From an uncultured bacterium (GTDB lineage Bacteria; Hydrothermota; Tepidihabitantia; Tepidihabitantales; Tepidihabitantaceae), in NCBI GenBank assembly GCA_937139435.1, contig CAKZPX010000309.1, forward strand, positions 1 through 6,579: a stretch of DNA of 6,579 bases, written 5' to 3'. Positions 5,458 through 6,579 of this stretch are shown one piece after another (within the stretch, counting starts at the first letter, position 1; each line of letters starts with the position of its first letter). Under the pieces are notes generated by a model, which searched no databases, was not told the origin of the DNA, and saw nothing but the letters and a program-made list of their open reading frames with translations. The translations under genes and the position numbers were made by a program.

Positions 5458-6219
5458 GTGTTGCTACTGCTGGTTTTCCCCGCTGTTACAGTATTGAACT
5501 GGGATGCCATTTCCAGTGGGGACACAGCGCTTAAAGATGGCAAGGCGCAATGGAATGTGTTGCTGGTGGTAAATTGCGGTGGCTGGGGTAATGTCCCGTT
5601 AGAGGAATCGCCGGACATATTTCCAATAGTGAAGGGCGTTGCCGGTTATCTTGACAGTTGCGGTTTAAGACCGGGGGTGGCGGTTTATCAGCGGGCGGTG
5701 CCGGAAGACCTCTCTGCCCATTGCCCGGTGATAAAAGGGCAGATCAGTGTCCTGGGCGAGATGCTGGGTTTTCATCGTCAGAGGGTAAACAGGTTTGTCC
5801 AGGAGATAGAGTCTGTTGCCCGAAGGTATCCAGAGCAGAAGTTTATCCTTATCGGGTTGTCTAATGGTGCAACATTTGCCAATCAGACAGTGGAGGCGTT
5901 CTCACCGGCGGTGGTGTCACAGGTTTTTAGCATTGAGATTGGCATTCCGTTCTGGCGCAGGGTGGTGATGACGGAAAATAATCTTATATTAACCAATGGC
6001 GGTGCAGACCCCTTATGGCGGGGAGCGGTGGAGGAGCTTTTTACTTCACTGCTTAAAGGGTTGAAAGATTTTTTCTGGCGTCAGATTGGCGGTGCGGGCG
6101 GGTCTTTTGAAGAGGTGTGGCACATCCACGGTCATGATTATCGCTGGGAAAAAGTTGCTCCGGCAGTCCGGGTATTTATTGACCGCCGGATTGTGGGCAG
6201 TGCGTCCGAATCCCCTTGA
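5458..6219 (+). CDS. Alpha/beta-hydrolase-like protein with hydrophobic N terminus
   Basis: A protein of about 253 residues whose exact family I cannot name. Evidence for the alpha/beta-hydrolase fold: strand VLLVVNCGGWGN (about 34-45) with an oxyanion-type loop, the nucleophile elbow ILIGLSNGA with S135 (G-x-S-x-G), a late ILTNGGADPL with D184 as possible acid, and HIHGHDYRW with H222/H224/H226 supplying the catalytic His. Order and spacing suit an esterase, lipase or related hydrolase, substrate unknown. The first 12 residues are hydrophobic (LLLLVFPAVTVL) but lack a basic n-region, so this may be a short signal or anchor. The start is uncertain: GTG 5458 or TTG 5461, with AAGG at 5452-5455 closer to the ideal distance for TTG; an in-frame TGA at 5443 rules out anything much earlier. 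It lies 79 nt after the DOMON gene and is probably co-transcribed with it. Confidence 0.7.
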   Translation: MLLLLVFPAVTVLNWDAISSGDTALKDGKAQWNVLLVVNCGGWGNVPLEESPDIFPIVKGVAGYLDSCGLRPGVAVYQRAVPEDLSAHCPVIKGQISVLGEMLGFHRQRVNRFVQEIESVARRYPEQKFILIGLSNGATFANQTVEAFSPAVVSQVFSIEIGIPFWRRVVMTENNLILTNGGADPLWRGAVEELFTSLLKGLKDFFWRQIGGAGGSFEEVWHIHGHDYRWEKVAPAVRVFIDRRIVGSASESP

Positions 6220-6250
6220 CATATCCATTTTTCTGGCTAATCTATATAAT
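6216..6250 (+). promoter_or_regulatory. Probable promoter for the PKD-type lipoprotein gene
   Basis: A perfect TTGACA (6216-6221) overlaps the hydrolase stop codon. At 16-nt spacing lies TAATCT (6238-6243), the geometry proposed for the two other promoters in this window. A perfect TATAAT (6245-6250) is also present but 23 nt away, too far for a normal pair. Which -10 is used cannot be settled from sequence. Confidence 0.6.
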
Positions 6251-6263
6251 TGACCTTTAAAGC

Positions 6264-6271
6264 AAAGGAGG
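6264..6271 (+). promoter_or_regulatory. Strong ribosome binding site of the lipoprotein gene
   Basis: AAAGGAGG is the longest anti-16S match in the final gap. It lies 4 nt before GTG 6276 and 10 nt before TTG 6282, so it supports translation but leaves the start between these two codons open. Confidence 0.8.
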
Positions 6272-6275
6272 ATGT

Positions 6276-6579
6276 GTGGTTTTGAACATTAACTCGCGCT
6301 GGCTGAAAGTATTTTTTATTCTCCTGGCTGGTATTTTATTTTCTGGCTGTCCCAGACCACCGTTAGTACCGGACAAGCCCACCGGACCGGTGATCGGTTA
6401 TAAGAATGTTGTTCTTGCCTGCACCACGAAGACCACCGACCCGGCAGGAGGGCAGGTTGCCTATCAATTTGACTGGGGCGATGGAACACGTTCTGAATGG
6501 TCAGGGTGGGTGGATGGAGGTGTTGCTTATGCTGATACCCACACCTATACCAGCAGTGGTTCAATGGAGGTGCGCGCCC
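6276..6579 (+). CDS. PKD-like repeat lipoprotein, N-terminal part (runs off the window)
   Basis: An open frame of 101 codons reaching the window end without a stop. The N terminus has basic residues (R8, K11), a hydrophobic stretch VFFILLAGILF and a lipobox-like FSGC with C25 as probable lipidation site, so a lipid-anchored envelope protein is expected. After a Pro-rich linker (PRPPLVPDKPTGP) comes an Ig-like/PKD-type domain: CTTKTTDPAGGQVAYQFDWGDGT, with DWGDG at 66-70, then SEWSGWV and the DTHTYTSSGSMEVRA that usually closes such repeats. These domains mediate protein or carbohydrate contacts in surface proteins; more repeats probably follow. The start is GTG 6276 or TTG 6282. TAA at 6258 closes the frame upstream. 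The Phe at lipobox -3 is slightly atypical. Confidence 0.85.
   Translation, partial: MVLNINSRWLKVFFILLAGILFSGCPRPPLVPDKPTGPVIGYKNVVLACTTKTTDPAGGQVAYQFDWGDGTRSEWSGWVDGGVAYADTHTYTSSGSMEVRA

Overview
This window reads as an ordinary stretch of bacterial chromosome. Every complete gene is on the + strand, and the coding sequence is moderately GC-rich. My best guess for the source is an uncultured lineage such as candidate phylum WOR-3 (Stahlbacteria) or a relative. That guess rests on the style of the proteins: an envelope set with a DOMON protein and a lipoprotein carrying a PKD-like 'DWGDG' repeat, next to an archaeal-flavoured HAD phosphatase and a stand-alone PPC/DUF296 protein. No rRNA or marker tree is available here, so the assignment is inference.

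Region 1 (about 25-1623) is a compact housekeeping cluster. A HIT-family nucleotide hydrolase/phosphorylase overlaps a HAD-IA phosphatase by ATGA, and acpS (holo-ACP synthase) follows after a 37-nt gap. Region 2 (about 1650-4239) is DNA topoisomerase I (topA) behind its own likely promoter, overlapping by ATGA a small PPC/DUF296 protein with a His-x-His...His metal-site signature. The last two topA zinc fingers contain a perfect 75-bp direct repeat.

Region 3 (4240-4688) is a roughly 450-bp gap without a convincing gene. It holds an AT-rich stretch with three TTAATTG copies, a strong GC-rich inverted repeat that can form two mutually exclusive hairpins, a candidate terminator, and a TTGACT-N16-TAAAAT promoter at its end.

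Region 4 (4689-6579) looks like an exported or envelope set: a secreted DOMON-domain protein, an alpha/beta-hydrolase-like protein with a hydrophobic N terminus, and, behind another promoter and a strong Shine-Dalgarno, the start of a PKD-type lipoprotein that runs off the window.

I found no CRISPR array, transposase, tRNA, rRNA or phage gene. No clearly new multi-gene system is visible. The points most worth following are the topA-PPC translational coupling, the near-leaderless topA promoter, the alternative-hairpin element and the possible heme ligands of the DOMON protein.
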